A DNA stretch of 64,000 nt, taken from positions 182,341,477 to 182,405,476 of the forward strand of contig NC_090322.1 in the NCBI RefSeq assembly GCF_040869045.1, in the 5' to 3' direction. The DNA is from Eurosta solidaginis (taxonomy: Eukaryota; Arthropoda; Insecta; Diptera; Tephritidae). Below, in pieces: positions 10,668-22,700 of the stretch. Position 1 is the stretch's first letter; each line of letters begins with the position of its first letter. The notes below the pieces were generated by a model. That model was not told where the DNA came from, did not search any database, and worked only from the letters and a program-made list of their open reading frames with translations. The position numbers and the translations under genes are program-made.

Positions 10668-11527
10668 AACAACCATGTAGGAAAATGAACCTAGGATAAC
10701 CCTGCAATGTGTTTGTATGACATGGGTATCAAATGGAAGGTATTAAGGAGAATTTTAGAAGGGACGGGGCCATAGTTCTATAGGTGGACGCCTTTTCGAG
10801 ATATCGCCATAAAGGTGGACCAGGGGTGACTCTAGAATTTGTTTGTAAGATATGGGTATCAAATAAAGGTATTAATGAGGGTTTTAAAAGGGAGTGGCCC
10901 TTAGTTGTATATGTGAAGGCGTTTTCGAGATATAGACCAAAATGTGGACCAGGGTGACCCAGAACATCATCTGTCGGGTACAGTTAATTTATTTATATAT
11001 TTAATACCACGAAGAGTATTCCTGCCATGATTCTAAGGGCTTTTGATTTCGCCCTGCAGAACTTTTTCATTTTCTTCTATTTCAAATGGTAGGTGTCACA
11101 CCCATTTTACAAAGTTTTTTCCAGTTATATTTTGCGTCAAAAAACCAATCCAATCACCATGTTTCATCCCTTTTTTCGTATTTGGTATAGAATTATGGAA
11201 TTTTTTTCATTTTTCGAAATTTTCGATTTCGAAAAAGTGGGCGTGGTCATAGTCGGATTTCGCCCTTTTTCAATACCAAGATAAAGTGAGTTCAGATAAG
11301 TACGTGAACTAAGTTAATAAAAATTAAATTTTTGCTGAAGTTACCGTGTCAACGGCCAAGAGGGAGGACAGACGGTCGACTGTGTATAAAAACTGGGCGT
11401 GGCTTCAAACCGATTTCGCCCATTTTCACAGAAAACAGTTACCAGCATAGAAGCTATGCCCTTACCAAATTTCACAAGGATTGGTAAATTGTTGTTCGAC
11501 TTATGGCATTAAAAGTATTATAAACAA
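10668..11527 (-). repeat. Interspersed repeat X, copy 2, second fragment
   Basis: Continues X2 directly after the concatemer (ATGTAGGAAAATGAACC). It matches, in reverse orientation, the jub-intron copy from about 36590 back to 35760, including the paired phrases about 'ggtgaccc' with GTGGACCAGG. No gene is visible; open frames near 11043-11284 are short and featureless. It breaks at the A/T-rich tail of the next retrotransposon. Confidence 0.7.
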
Positions 11528-11777
11528 ATTTTTTATTTCATTTCATTTATTTATTGCCAGTATTAGCACAATAAGATCTTGTATGATCTTTTATAGTGCA
11601 ACAATGGTTACATATTAATGAGTATAATTTTTTAAAACTTAAAAATGTATATAGTTCCACACACAATTTTAGAAAAAATGTAAGCATGTAAGAAAAAAGT
11701 AATAAAAGTGATAATATATAAGTTTAACAAGAATTGTGACAAGGACATTTAGCAACAATGATTGACTAGACTAATAA

Positions 11778-12529
11778 CATTGGACCACGAATTTCAACTT
11801 TTTCTATTTACCAGAAACGCCTTTATGAAATTCGTATGTAAAATCACCCTCTGATTTCGAAAATTGAGTTCATTTTTGATTCTATGGTACCCTTTTTGAG
11901 ATATTTGCAATTTACCGTTTTTCGAAAAACCAAAAAGATGGCTCCCTTTAATTACGTATATCTCACGAACGGGTCAAGCAATTGCAAAAACGTTTACAGA
12001 ATCGGAAAGACGATAAAATTTTCTATAAATGCATCATACATTATTTTTTGCTCAACCAGACAGTTTTCGAGGTATTAGCTTATCATTTCAGATTTTTGTT
12101 TTTTTTTTTATGAAAAAATATGAAAAAAATTACCCTTTGCGAGGGCAGCATTCCAAAACCACAACCTTTTTTCCAGATATTTTTTCTTTACATAAAGCTC
12201 TATTTAATTAGAAAAAAGATAATCTACCATCGAAGAAAATCGATGCAAAACTACGTAAGTTATAACCGATCAAATAAAAATACCCCATGTATAGAAAATT
12301 TTATCGTCTTTCCGATTCTGTAAACTTTTTTGCAATTGCTTGACCCGTTCGTGACATATACGTAATTAAAGGAGCCATCTTTTTGGTTTTTTCGAATAAC
12401 GGTAAATTGCAAATATCTCAAAATGGGTACCATAGAATCAAAAATGAACTCGATTTTCGAAATCAGGGGGTGGTTCTACATACGAATTTCATAACGGTGT
12501 CTCTGGTAAATTTTGGCCGTCGACCAGTG
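11778..12529. mobile_element. Long inverted-repeat element (foldback MITE)
   Basis: Arms of about 240 bp (11785-12030 and 12284-12523) are reverse complements with about 250 bp between them; both carry GATGGCTCC...TTACG and GTTTACAGAATCGG-type phrases in opposite order. The ends read CATTGGACCACG and CGACCAGTG. TAA precedes the left end (11775-11777) and follows the right end (12530-12532), a possible 3-bp duplication of the TWA type used by PIF/Harbinger elements. Superfamily is therefore only suggested. It has no coding frame. Confidence 0.65.
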
Positions 12530-12604
12530 TAAGTAGCTCTACTCAGATTCTAATTTGTATAAACCTTACCAAAGAAAGAAAATATAACATTCTTAAGGTT
12601 GCTT

Positions 12605-14181
12605 CTACTTAAGCGAGTTGGGGATAGAGTTCCAAATGTGGATAGCATTGACAAAGAAAAGTCTTGCAGAGTTTAGATAATTGTAGCTGGGCACGATCAA
12701 GTCATTTATGCGAGCAGATCTAGAGAATGTTAGCTTGTTATATAAATAAGTAGGCATTTTATCAGCAATCACACGACACAAAAATATACAGTTTCTTGCC
12801 TTAAGATACTCAGATATTTCACAACCCAAGAGACTCGTTCGCCACGCTGATATATGATCATACTTAGCCAACCCGAAGACATACCGCGTGACATGATTTA
12901 AGGCGACACCAATTTTATGTGCCGATTTTGAATCTAATTTGCTGTATATACATTCCGAATGTGTTGCAGACATATAAAGTTGGATATCATCTGCATAAGC
13001 ATGCATTTGAGCATACATGCAGGTGGTAAATATGTCATTAATAAATAGGCTAAATAATAACGGTCCAAGTATAGAACCTTGGGGGACACCATTAGATAAC
13101 ATCTGATGACTAGAGACTTGCGATCCCACCTTCACTCGTTGCGCTCTACAACCCAAGTAACTCCTCATGGGACCTAAAGCAGAGTCCCCAAAACCGAAAT
13201 AAGACTTTAGCTTCATGCATAACAACGTGTGGTTGACAGAATGAAACGATTGGAAAAGTCGAGCATACATAACATTGTTATCTTGTTACTGTCATAGGGC
13301 GCCCGAATATCATCCAAGATTATTATTGCAGTTGAACAGTTATGCTTTGCTCTAAATCCAGACTGGAATGGGGAAAGTAGATTGAACTTGTCAATATAAG
13401 CATGAATCTGTTCTGATAACAAGCTCTCAAAGGTCTTCGACAACGCAGGAAGGATGCTTATGGGACGAAAATCACTTAGACGGCAGGCGGACTTATTTTT
13501 AGCTACAGGAAGGACAGATGCGATCTTCCACACATCAGAAAAGCACGAGGTTGTGATGCAGTGGTTGATAATATGGGTCAGCGCTGGCAGTATCTGTGGA
13601 AGAACAATTTTTATAAATTTTACAGGAATAACATCTTCACCAATAGCATCTGAGCGTATCTTATAAATGCATATCATCACCACGTCATGCTCCGACACAG
13701 CACTACATTCAAATTTCTGAGAAAAATTGACGGGACAATGTATCGGGTGGGTGATTGGGTCATTAGAAGAGGTAGCACAATTAACGAATACTGCATTCAG
13801 ACCTTCAGGGTCGAGCAAGCAATCAGGATTGTCTTTAACATGTACACGAAGACTTTTCAAGTTACGCCACAACACATTATTAGGAAGCTCACAATTTAAA
13901 ATTTTTCGAAAGTATGCCTGCTTCTCATGTTTTATAGTTGCAGTAGCTACATTCCGTATATTCGTATATGAACACCAGTTTATATCAGTGCAATTCCGTT
14001 TCCGTACTGCATAGGCTTTGTTACGTTTACAGATTATGTCACGAGCAGTTTTGTTGGCCCATGGGCAAGATCGAGATTTTCTCTGAACTGTGCGCATCGG
14101 TACATGAGCATTATAAAAAGATAAGAATATATTATTTAAAAAGTTTAGCTTGTCATTTACCATGATCAAAAGTAATGTCAA
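12605..14181 (-). pseudogene. Element D reverse transcriptase
   Basis: The 5' piece (14181-13213) has the RT fingers and palm start (FRPISILPALSKTFESLL, then SPFQSGFRAKHNCSTA, and LCMLDFS in place of the LDFSKAFD box). The 3' piece (13270-12605) has SNGVPQGSILGPLLFSLFIND and the catalytic MHAYADDIQLYMS. They are in different frames and overlap around 13213-13270, so there is a frameshift between boxes A and B. The VPQGSILGPLLF sequence is typical of CR1/jockey-group RTs. Non-functional. Confidence 0.8.
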
Positions 14182-14322
14182 AGGAACAGAATATTAAATC
14201 ATGGTCAGACACAAACGAAATTTGGTCAAACTTTAAGACAGAAGACAAATCAGACCCAATGAAATAATCTAGTAGACTAGGACAACAATTATTCCCATAT
14301 CTAGTCGACACAGAGGAATTTA

Positions 14323-15081
14323 CTAAGAAAGACCAACACTAGACATGTCATCTAAAAGGCGGGAGCTATACATATCACGGGATAACATATTTACATTAAA
14401 ATAACCACATACTATTATTTCATCATAATCAACAGCTACTACAGACAACGTATTAAAGAAATCATTTACACTAAAACATCTATTGGGATTGTACACACAT
14501 GACAAGAGGACTTTAGACAGGGGATTGGATACCTGAACCAAAAAGTACTCAGTTGTAACTCCGCCTGCATGGGATACCATGCTCGATTTTAGAAATTTTT
14601 TGCAGTAAATGGCTACCCCACCACCCTTTTTATTCATTCGATCATTTCGATACATCGTATACCCATCTATCTCAAAGTGCGCATCCTTTATCTCATGCCT
14701 GAGCCATGTCTCCGAAACACATATAACATCCACCGAAGATTTCTCAAATGTTCTCCTAACCTGATTCATTTTCATATGTATTTAATTAGCGAGCTTTGCT
14801 CATATTGCTTTATACAATGGTTTTTTGTAATTGATATTAGAGAAAAATTGTAAGTTTACAAACGGCGATGGTTACTAGGACATGTTTCTGAATTTCACTT
14901 CTTCTTCAGCTAGCTTTTCGGGAGCTGAGCGAACAACGGAACATTCATATGGCGTAGCAGCTAAAAACGGCTTGCACTGATATGAATGTTGGAGACTCGG
15001 ATTCATTTTCTCAATATTTAGGCTTCTCGCATTAAAGTGTACGACATTAAAACCCTTTTGCCGAATGCATAAAATATTCAT
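14323..15081 (-). pseudogene. Element D AP endonuclease, split by an insertion
   Basis: The N-terminal piece (15081-15010) reads KGFNVVHFNARSLNIEKMN, the start of an endonuclease fold. After a 226-bp insertion it resumes KMNQVRRTFEKSSVDVICVSETWL, GGGVAIYCKKF and ends near DYDEIIVCGYFNVNM, where GDFN has become GYFN. The match of both pieces across the insertion (KMN repeated through the target duplication) shows a single endonuclease was interrupted. Confidence 0.75.
14774..14999 (-). mobile_element. 226-bp insertion with 11-bp target duplication
   Basis: Flanked by exact GATTCATTTTC at 14763-14773 and 15000-15010. Read on the minus strand it holds an open stretch ending APEKLAEEEVKFRNM then a stop, followed by about 100 bp of AT-rich sequence with ATTAAA near its end. 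This could be the 5'-truncated end of a processed host transcript carried in by retrotransposon machinery, or a SINE. I do not recognise the protein. Confidence 0.6.
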
Positions 15082-15138
15082 AAGTACAATATATTATCGC
15101 CAATACTATTCGCATCATTACACGCCATCATTAGGACA

Positions 15139-16450
15139 GTGCATGAGGGGTGACGCCGCCACTCTAGGGGTAAGTGACGGGTGACTACGCCTAGGTTGTG
15201 GAAGGCCAGGACGCAATTGCTGTTGTGGCCTTGGGACTGGGCGCCCTTGGGCAAGCATTGGGGTACCCGGATGATTTGGGTTTGCGACCTGGCAACATGG
15301 CGCGATGAAACCCGTCGAGGGGTTGCCGTCGCGGAGACCAGAACATCTAGGAAAGTGGCACCACCCAAGGCAGGAGCTGCATTGAGCGGATGTCGCAAAC
15401 CTATATATTCTGTGCTGGCAGACGGTGCAAACGGAGGCAGGGACTAAGAGTCTGTTTCCCTGACCTGCACGATTGCTGCCAGAAAAGAGGTGGGGAGAAG
15501 AAGACGGGGGCAGGGGCTGATGCTCAGCATTGCTACCAGCTCTACTACGAAGGTAGTAGTTATGAGTGGTATCAGCTGTTTGAGTTGTTGGCGCCGTGGG
15601 GCGCGAGCAGCAGCGGGTACTTGTTGTGGCTTGCTGAGCAGCGAAGCTGCTGGAAGGTAGTGGGGATACGCTTAGGCGTAGACTACGGGACGCCCTTGGG
15701 CGTGAGCAGCAAGGAGCCACAAAAGATTTATAAAAGTTACGTGGACGTCGGGTTTTGGGATCAAGCCCAGAACAACCTGTCCGATGCAACCATCCCTTGC
15801 ACGAGACACACTGAACAGAGTATGACCGTCCTAAAAAGATTCTTTTCTGGCAAATGCAGCAAAACCATTTCTCATGACCGGGGTCAGGAGACGGACCCGG
15901 ATTGGGTTCGATACCTTCCCCGAGTAAGAGAATATGTAGCAATCCTGCTGCAAGGAGCTGCTGGGAGGATGACAATTTGTGGGAGGGACGAAACAAATTA
16001 AATGGGGTCACACTGAAATGACAGTCCTTGGTCGGGAAAAATCCCGAGTCGCTCCGGTACATAGAACCGACTGCCTTGGGAAGCGCTTGTGCTGTCCTAA
16101 TGAAGAAAAATATCCAGAACTCGCAGAAGAGGAACGCATACTCCCCAGGGAAACGCGTGTCACTCTTGCTCAACTTCGTTCTGGATACTGTAACAGGTTA
16201 AACTCTTACCTATCCAGAATCAACCCCGACATACAAAATGTATGCCCTGCTTGCAATGTGTCCCCACACGACACCAACCATCTCTTTAATTGTAATGTGG
16301 AACCAACGCCTCTAAAACCCCTTTCCTTATGGTCCACCCCTGTTGAAACGGCAAGTTTCCTTGGACTCCCGTTAGAGAATATTGATGACAATTTGTGATC
16401 GGTCGCGGCTATTAGGTGGGGCGAGCATTGCTACAACAACAACAACAACA
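15139..16450. mobile_element. 2A-PHD retrotransposon copy C, with 5' inversion
   Basis: The left part (15139-16085) is the element head in reverse, from its first base (CGCTTCCCAAGG on the minus strand at 16085) to the start of the endonuclease (LMH). The minus-strand frame 16173-15118 reads leader, GEGIEPNPGP, finger 1 and finger 2 without a stop. The right part (16102-16450) is the element's 3' end in plus orientation, ending (CAA)n. Such a head-inverted layout is the mark of twin priming during retrotransposition. A 16-bp filler (16086-16101) separates the parts. Confidence 0.85.
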
Positions 16451-16469
16451 GGAAAGCACAAGTGAAAAG

Positions 16470-17098
16470 CAATAAATGGAAAAGGGCGGAGCCACGCCCA
16501 TTTTGAAATTTTCTTTTATTTTAGTATTTTGTTGCACCATATCATTACTGGAGTTGAATGTTGACATAATTTACTTATATACTGTAGAGATATTAAATTT
16601 TTTGTTAAAATTTGACTACAATTTTTTTTTTTTTTTAAGTGGGCGTGTCCGTCATCCGATTTTGCTAACTTTTATTTAGCACACATATAGTAATAGGAGT
16701 AACGTTCCTGTCAAATTTCATAATGATATCTTCAACGACTGCCAAATTACAGCTTGCAAAACTTTCAAATTACATTCTTTTAAAAGTGGGCGGTGCTACG
16801 CCCATTGTCCGAAATTTTACTAATTTTCTATTCTGCGTCATAAGGTCAACCCACCTACCAAGTTTCATCGCTTTATCCGTCTTTGGTAATGAATAATCGA
16901 ACTTTTTCGGTTTTCGAAATAATAATAATAATAATAACAGATGGACGGACGGTTATGGCTAAATGAATTTGTTTTTTTCGCCCAGATCATTTTGATATAT
17001 AGAAGTCTATATCCATCTCGATTAGTTTATGCCGTTACGGGGTACCGTTATGCGAACAAAATTAATATACTCTGTGAGCTCTGCTCAGCTGAGTATGT
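16470..17098 (-). repeat. Interspersed repeat X, copy 2, third fragment
   Basis: Resumes X2 with GGGCGGAGCCACGCCCATTT and follows, in reverse, the jub-intron copy from about 35740 to 35025, ending at CTCTGCTCAGCTGAGTAT. With 2530-2611 and 10668-11527 it makes one element of about 1.6 kb split over 14.5 kb. No coding content. Confidence 0.7.
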
Positions 17099-17209
17099 AC
17101 CAAATTTTTTTATGCGAACGAAATTTCGAATTTCAATGACTACCGACATGTTTTGGTGCGGTAAACAAAAGCGAAACTTTGATAAAATATGCGTCGATAT
17201 GGAATTACT

Positions 17210-18330
17210 CAAGGCAAATTCACCAATTTTATGTGCTTCTTTTTTTTTATGTTTCTTCTTGATTATTTTCCATACAGCGCCCTGTACTTCAATCAAGGCA
17301 AATTCAGTACCAGGTGTTGGTGTTGTTATCCCAACAGCTGATTGCTTCTTCTTGATTATTTTCCATACAACGCCTTGTACAAGGCGAATTCATTACAGGT
17401 GGTGTTATCCCAACAGCTGATTTCTTCTTCTTGATTATTTTCCATACAACGCCTTGTACTTCAACATGTCAGTTAATCGGAATCAATTAAAATTTTCTTT
17501 TGACTTGACATTCTTCCGCACGGCGAATTGGTTGAATTCGCTTTGCCACCACCTAGTATAGATTTGCCTTGGCCTTGTACAACAATATGTCAGTTAATCG
17601 AAATCAATGAAAATTTTTTTTTCACTTGACATTCTTCCGCACGGCAAATTGGTTGACTTCGCTTTGCCACCACCTGATGTAGATTCGCCTTGACTTTAAT
17701 ATGTCAGTTACTCGAAATCAATTAACATTTTTTTGACTTGACATTCTTCTTCTTGAATTCGCTTTGCCACCACCACGGAAAGCCATCCCAAGGTAAAGCG
17801 AATTCAATCCAATTTGCAGTGCAGAATGTCAAATCAAAAGAAAATATGAATTTCAATTAACTGACTTATAGTCAAGGCGAATTCAGGACCAGCGAGTTGA
17901 ACCAATTCGCCGTGCAGGGGAATGTCAAGTCAAAAGAAAATTTCCATTGATTTCGATTAACTGACATTGTTGTACAATGCGTTGTATGGAATATAATCAT
18001 GGTTCAACTACATGATTGGCTCATCTGTACAACAACAAAATATGTTACTTCAGATTGTCAAAATCTGCGTGTTGGTGTTATACGAATAGAATGGAATGAA
18101 AACATAAAACTTAGCAGCTTTTGTGTGTAGTAAGAAAATGTTGCCAATGTGTTGGTTTCATTTTGAGTTTGCCATCTCCTTTTGACAATCCCATCGACCA
18201 TTCCATAAAAAAAATGAAATCACTGATGAGATGAGCCAACCATATAATAGAGCCATGGAAAATAAGCAAGAAGAAGCAATAAGCTGTCGGGATAACAACA
18301 CCTGGTGCTGAATTCGCCTTGGTCTTGACT
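17210..18330. repeat. Direct and inverted repeat cluster next to a mle exon
   Basis: Several short modules recur: TTGATTATTTTCCATACA (near 17260, 17355, 17435), GACTTGACATTCTTCCGCACGG (near 17500 and 17620), and GAATTCGCTTTGCCACCACC (near 17535, 17660 and 17755). All appear in reverse complement between about 17790 and 18320. The cluster can fold on itself and lies about 150 bp beyond the last mle splice donor seen here. No gene was found in it; the open frame at 16941-17420 has no domain. Confidence 0.6.
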
Positions 18331-18474
18331 TTGCTATTCGGTGCTTCGCATGTTTGATACGATGGGATGCATTGGCATTTTACTGAACTCACTTTGGCCA
18401 TCCCGGATCCTAGTCTTCACTTATATGCATACATACAATTAAAAATATATTTTTATGTTTTAAAATCCCCTCAC

Positions 18475-19701
18475 CTTTGTCACGCCATCGGGTACTGGTT
18501 CAAACACCTTACGTTGATCCTCACGAGGAATTTGTGAGTGACATGGTAATATACGATATTGTGGTCCGCCAAATTGTGAATTTTGCAAATACTTCATCAG
18601 TGCGAAAATCAAATTCCAACCAGGTAAAAATACGAGCACAGCGCCTGGCACATTCTTTGATTTAATATGCAACAACAATGCTTCAATTAATTCAAAAGAA
18701 CATTCCGACTCCGATAATAGAGCCATTGCCTGTCTGGTTTGTTGTGAATATTTTGGATCACAAACTTTGTTTAAATTTTGATCATTAGCATCTTCGCCAT
18801 TCTCTGCGATAATTGCCTTCTCATCATCATCACGTTCCTTGCTCTTCTTACGTGATTCAGGTGTTGGCATAAATTTGGTCATTTCCAAACAGTCTTCCAA
18901 AAAATACTGCTGTACTGGGAATGCACGTCCAGGTACTTCCAAAACTGGGCAACGACCAAAATATTCGGAAAATAATGTTGTATCGATTGTAGCAGACATA
19001 AGTATAATATGTAAATCCGGATATGTATGCACCATATCACGTAGTATAACCAACAAAAAATCACTATTTACATCACGTTCGTGTATTTCATCGACAATAA
19101 TATGCGATATGCCACGTAAACCACCTTCCAATTTACGCAATAATACACCAACAGTGCAAAAGAGAATAGCGCCATACGGACGTGGCGTCATCGTTTCAAA
19201 ACGCACAGAATAGCCAACTGATTCGCCAAGATTCTCACAACGTTCAGCAGCGACACGTTCTGCAACCGAAATTGCAGAAATACGACGTGGTTGTGTTACA
19301 TAAATATTACAAAAGGCACCTTGCCCCGATGATATATAATCCTCTAATATATATTGGGCAATTTGTGTTGTCTTGCCACATCCAGTATTACCACGTATTA
19401 TAACAACAGGATGTTCATGTATATTTGACATTATTTCATTACGCATTGCTGCTATGGGCAAACGTTCACGGAACTCAATGAATTTTTGTAATTCTGCATC
19501 ATTAATTTTCTTGTCTTTACTAGTAGTTTCTAGATCATTGCAAAGATCTTCTAAAGAGGCGGTGGCTAAATAACCCTCATCAATGTTACATGCACTCCAT
19601 GCATTCCAATTGGGTTGTGGTGGTGCCCAAGGTATAACCGTACCTTGCATTTGCACACCATCATTGCTAATCTCACGTTTGTTATCTTTGTGTGTGGGAA
19701 T
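18475..19701 (-). CDS. mle: mle exon 4 (helicase core)
   Basis: 409 codons starting [15 protein letters not shown], with [20 protein letters not shown] leading into the core. It holds motif [10 protein letters not shown], Ia [39 protein letters not shown] and the VFLPGW stretch of RecA domain 2. It ends [10 protein letters not shown] at a GTGAGG donor. The first helicase domain is complete and undamaged, which argues against a decayed duplicate. Confidence 0.95.
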
Positions 19702-22700
19702 CTTTAATTAAAATTCAACGAGAATTTGCACAAAGGTTTAATTATATCTTAATTGAAAGAAATGAAAATAAAACCAAAATAATAATATCTGTTCAAACAC
19801 TTACAAGTAGACTAACACCAGCATTATCACCTTCTGGTTTTATATTCACCGGATTAACTACTCCTAGATTAAGACTCTTTATACATTCATCAACTTTATC
19901 TATTAGTTCTGGAGCAATTTTAACTGGATATGGGGCTAGATCTTCATCGTCCTTTCTTTGTTTCAATGTACCACTGAATGCTTCAATTACACCCAAATGA
20001 TACAATTGACGTACCAAAGATAAAGCGCAAGATTTACTTGCCGATTGTTTGTTCGAACCCGTCTCGCGAGCGGTGACTGTACGCTTGAGCTGACGTACGA
20101 AAATATGCATTTCAGCCATGAAACTCCTAAAAGAGAGTTCATATATTTATTTATTTGTGTATGTATGTTTTCAATTAACCAATTCAAACTTAACTTAAAA
20201 ACTTTTTGAAAAGAAGGTTGGAATGATCAAAAATGTTTCATTGCGAGTTTCAACTACAGCTTAGATTAAAATTAGGCTAAGTGTTAGATTGGGCGTTGTT
20301 GAAAAATGTTATTTGTCATTTCTATGGTTTAAAGGTCGGTTTTCCGGTTAAACTACAGTTACCGTAGACTAAAGCTTTTCCGATTTAACTCTGCCTCTTT
20401 AGTCGCTTTAACTGAGATGGACAGTAAAACTTTATGCAAACGAGCAAAGTATCAAGGTTAAACTTCACTACATAGTATAAAACAGTCGCTTTTTCTGTCA
20501 CTATTTCCCTTTGAATGCTTAAACCTTTGAAACTACGCAACGGATTTTGATGCGGTTTTTTTTTAATAGATAGTGATTGAAGAATAAGGTTTATATTATA
20601 CATCCATTGAATAGTGGAGAAATACTGTTATTTTTGAGGTTTCTAATGTGATGTATATATAAAAGAAAGTGGTGTTAGTTACACTATTTATATCTCAAGA
20701 ACGGATGAACCGATTTGGCTGAAAATTGGTGGAGGTAGCTTAGAACCAGGAGACGGACATGGCTAGGGTCTTGAGATCAAAACGTGGACCTGGGTAATCC
20801 TGCGATGTGTTTGTTTAATATGAGTATCAAGGGGAAGCTGTTTATGAGTACTTTGATACAGGGTATTCTTCGTACCCCTGGTTGACTTGGGGTCTCGAGA
20901 TATAGGCCAAAACGTGGACCCGAGTACCCCTGGAATGTGTTTATAGAATATGGATAACAAATGAAAGCTGTTGATGTGTGCTTTAGTACAGAGTAATTTT
21001 TATGCCGCTGGGTGACTAGGGTCTCCAGATATAGGCCAAAACGTCGACCCAGATACCCCTAGAATGTGTTTATACCAGGGACGGAAAATAATAATTTTTT
21101 TTTCGGAGTCGAAAAAGTCCTGGTCAAAAAATTGTCCTAGGTGAAAATGTTTGAGTTCCCAGGTATCCCTATAGCAATATCATATCGAATCATGCATCCT
21201 TTTTATTTTTCGAACTTTTTCCATAAAAGTCCACATATAAAAGTAAAATCTGTTTTTATTTCTTGAGTCCGATAGAACTAGTTAAACTCGGACTTTTAAA
21301 AATAAAAGTCCGGAAATAAAAGTTAAATCCGGACTTTTATTTTTTAAGGCCAAAATAAAAGTCCCGCTTGATAAAAGAAACGGCTTATCCGAATTAAAAA
21401 AATTTTTTATTCGGATATCAAGCCAGACTTATTTTTTAAGGCCAAAATTTAACTTTTATTTCCGTACTTTTATTTTTAAAAGTCCGAGTTTAACTAGTTC
21501 TATCGGACTCAAAAAATAAAAATCCGAAAATAATTTTTATCTTCATCCAAATATATTTAAAGTCCAAAATTAATAGTTTTGCAAGGAATTATATTATAAA
21601 AGGAATAACAGTTTCAGTCCCTGGTTTATACAATATGGATATCAAATGAAAGCTGTTGCTGGGAGCTTTAAAGTAATTTTCATTATTATATTCGATTTAG
21701 TCGCATCAACCTGCATGCGAAGCCGAAATAAAGACATGAATTAATAATACCCACATACCTATTTACATACGTCCTATTCGATTTGCCTGAAATTCGGTAT
21801 ATAAATTTGCCTACATTAGTATTTACGATCCTTTTTTCCGGGAAGACCAGAGACGGACTGGGACTAGGATTAGGACTGGAACTGAGACTCGGAGTGGGAC
21901 TGGGACTCGGAATGTGACTGGAACAAAATACATACCACCCCCTGAGACTGGCATTAGGGATGAAGAAGAATGAGAAGAACTTGAGAGAAGAGAAAAGAGG
22001 GAAGGAGACTGAGAAAGACACGAAGATAGAGATAGATGAAGTGAAAAAGACGGAGGGAGGAGTGAATAAAAGGATTAGGTAAAAGTGAAGAGGGGGAGGG
22101 CAGAGTTAGACGGAAAAAGGTTATTTAAAATGTATGCAGATAGACCAAATTTAGGGCAGAACACCGTCTGGCGGGTCTGCTATTTAAGTATAATTTAAAC
22201 TCGGACTGGAAAAACCATCTTGAGAGGTAGGAGATATTCCTTATCTTTCAGATTTGTAAGGCGAATAGCAATACACAAATTTTGTTGATAGCTGGGTAGA
22301 CTATAAACTAAGTGTTGGCCTTTTGAAACCTGTAATCTAATTATAATATTGACTATAAAAAATTGCTGTTTTTTCGAACGTCTGGTAACTGGTTGTATTT
22401 TTTACTCAGTTTACAAAAAAAGTTCCGAGATTTTAATCATGCGATTAACAAGCTCTCCTATTCGCCGTATGTGCTATGATTTAATCAAATTTTATATTTG
22501 AAACCAAGGAAACAGTTCAAACCTTAAAATTTTACACGTATACCACACTCTTGTGAGTTGCCCACGGACGGACGGAGAGACGGACATGGCTAAATCAACT
22601 CAGCTCGTCCCCTGATCATTTGGGTATACTTATTGGTGGGTTTAACGGAAACATATACATAAATATTGATTTGGAGCCTTGAAAATGAAAAAAGAGATTT

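Larger units (their letters stand above)
11528..15138 (-). mobile_element. CR1/jockey-like non-LTR retrotransposon D
   Basis: Reads right to left: endonuclease (15081-14323), reverse transcriptase (14181-12605), then a 3' untranslated part ending in an AT-rich run (ATAAATAAATGAAATG on the minus strand) at about 11530. The 3' part carries a 752-bp inverted-repeat element (11778-12529) and the endonuclease carries a 226-bp insertion. Copy C interrupts its 5' end; a 19-bp remnant may continue at 16451-16469. X2 flanks both sides (ATAAA-like bases at each boundary), so D entered X2. Confidence 0.7.
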
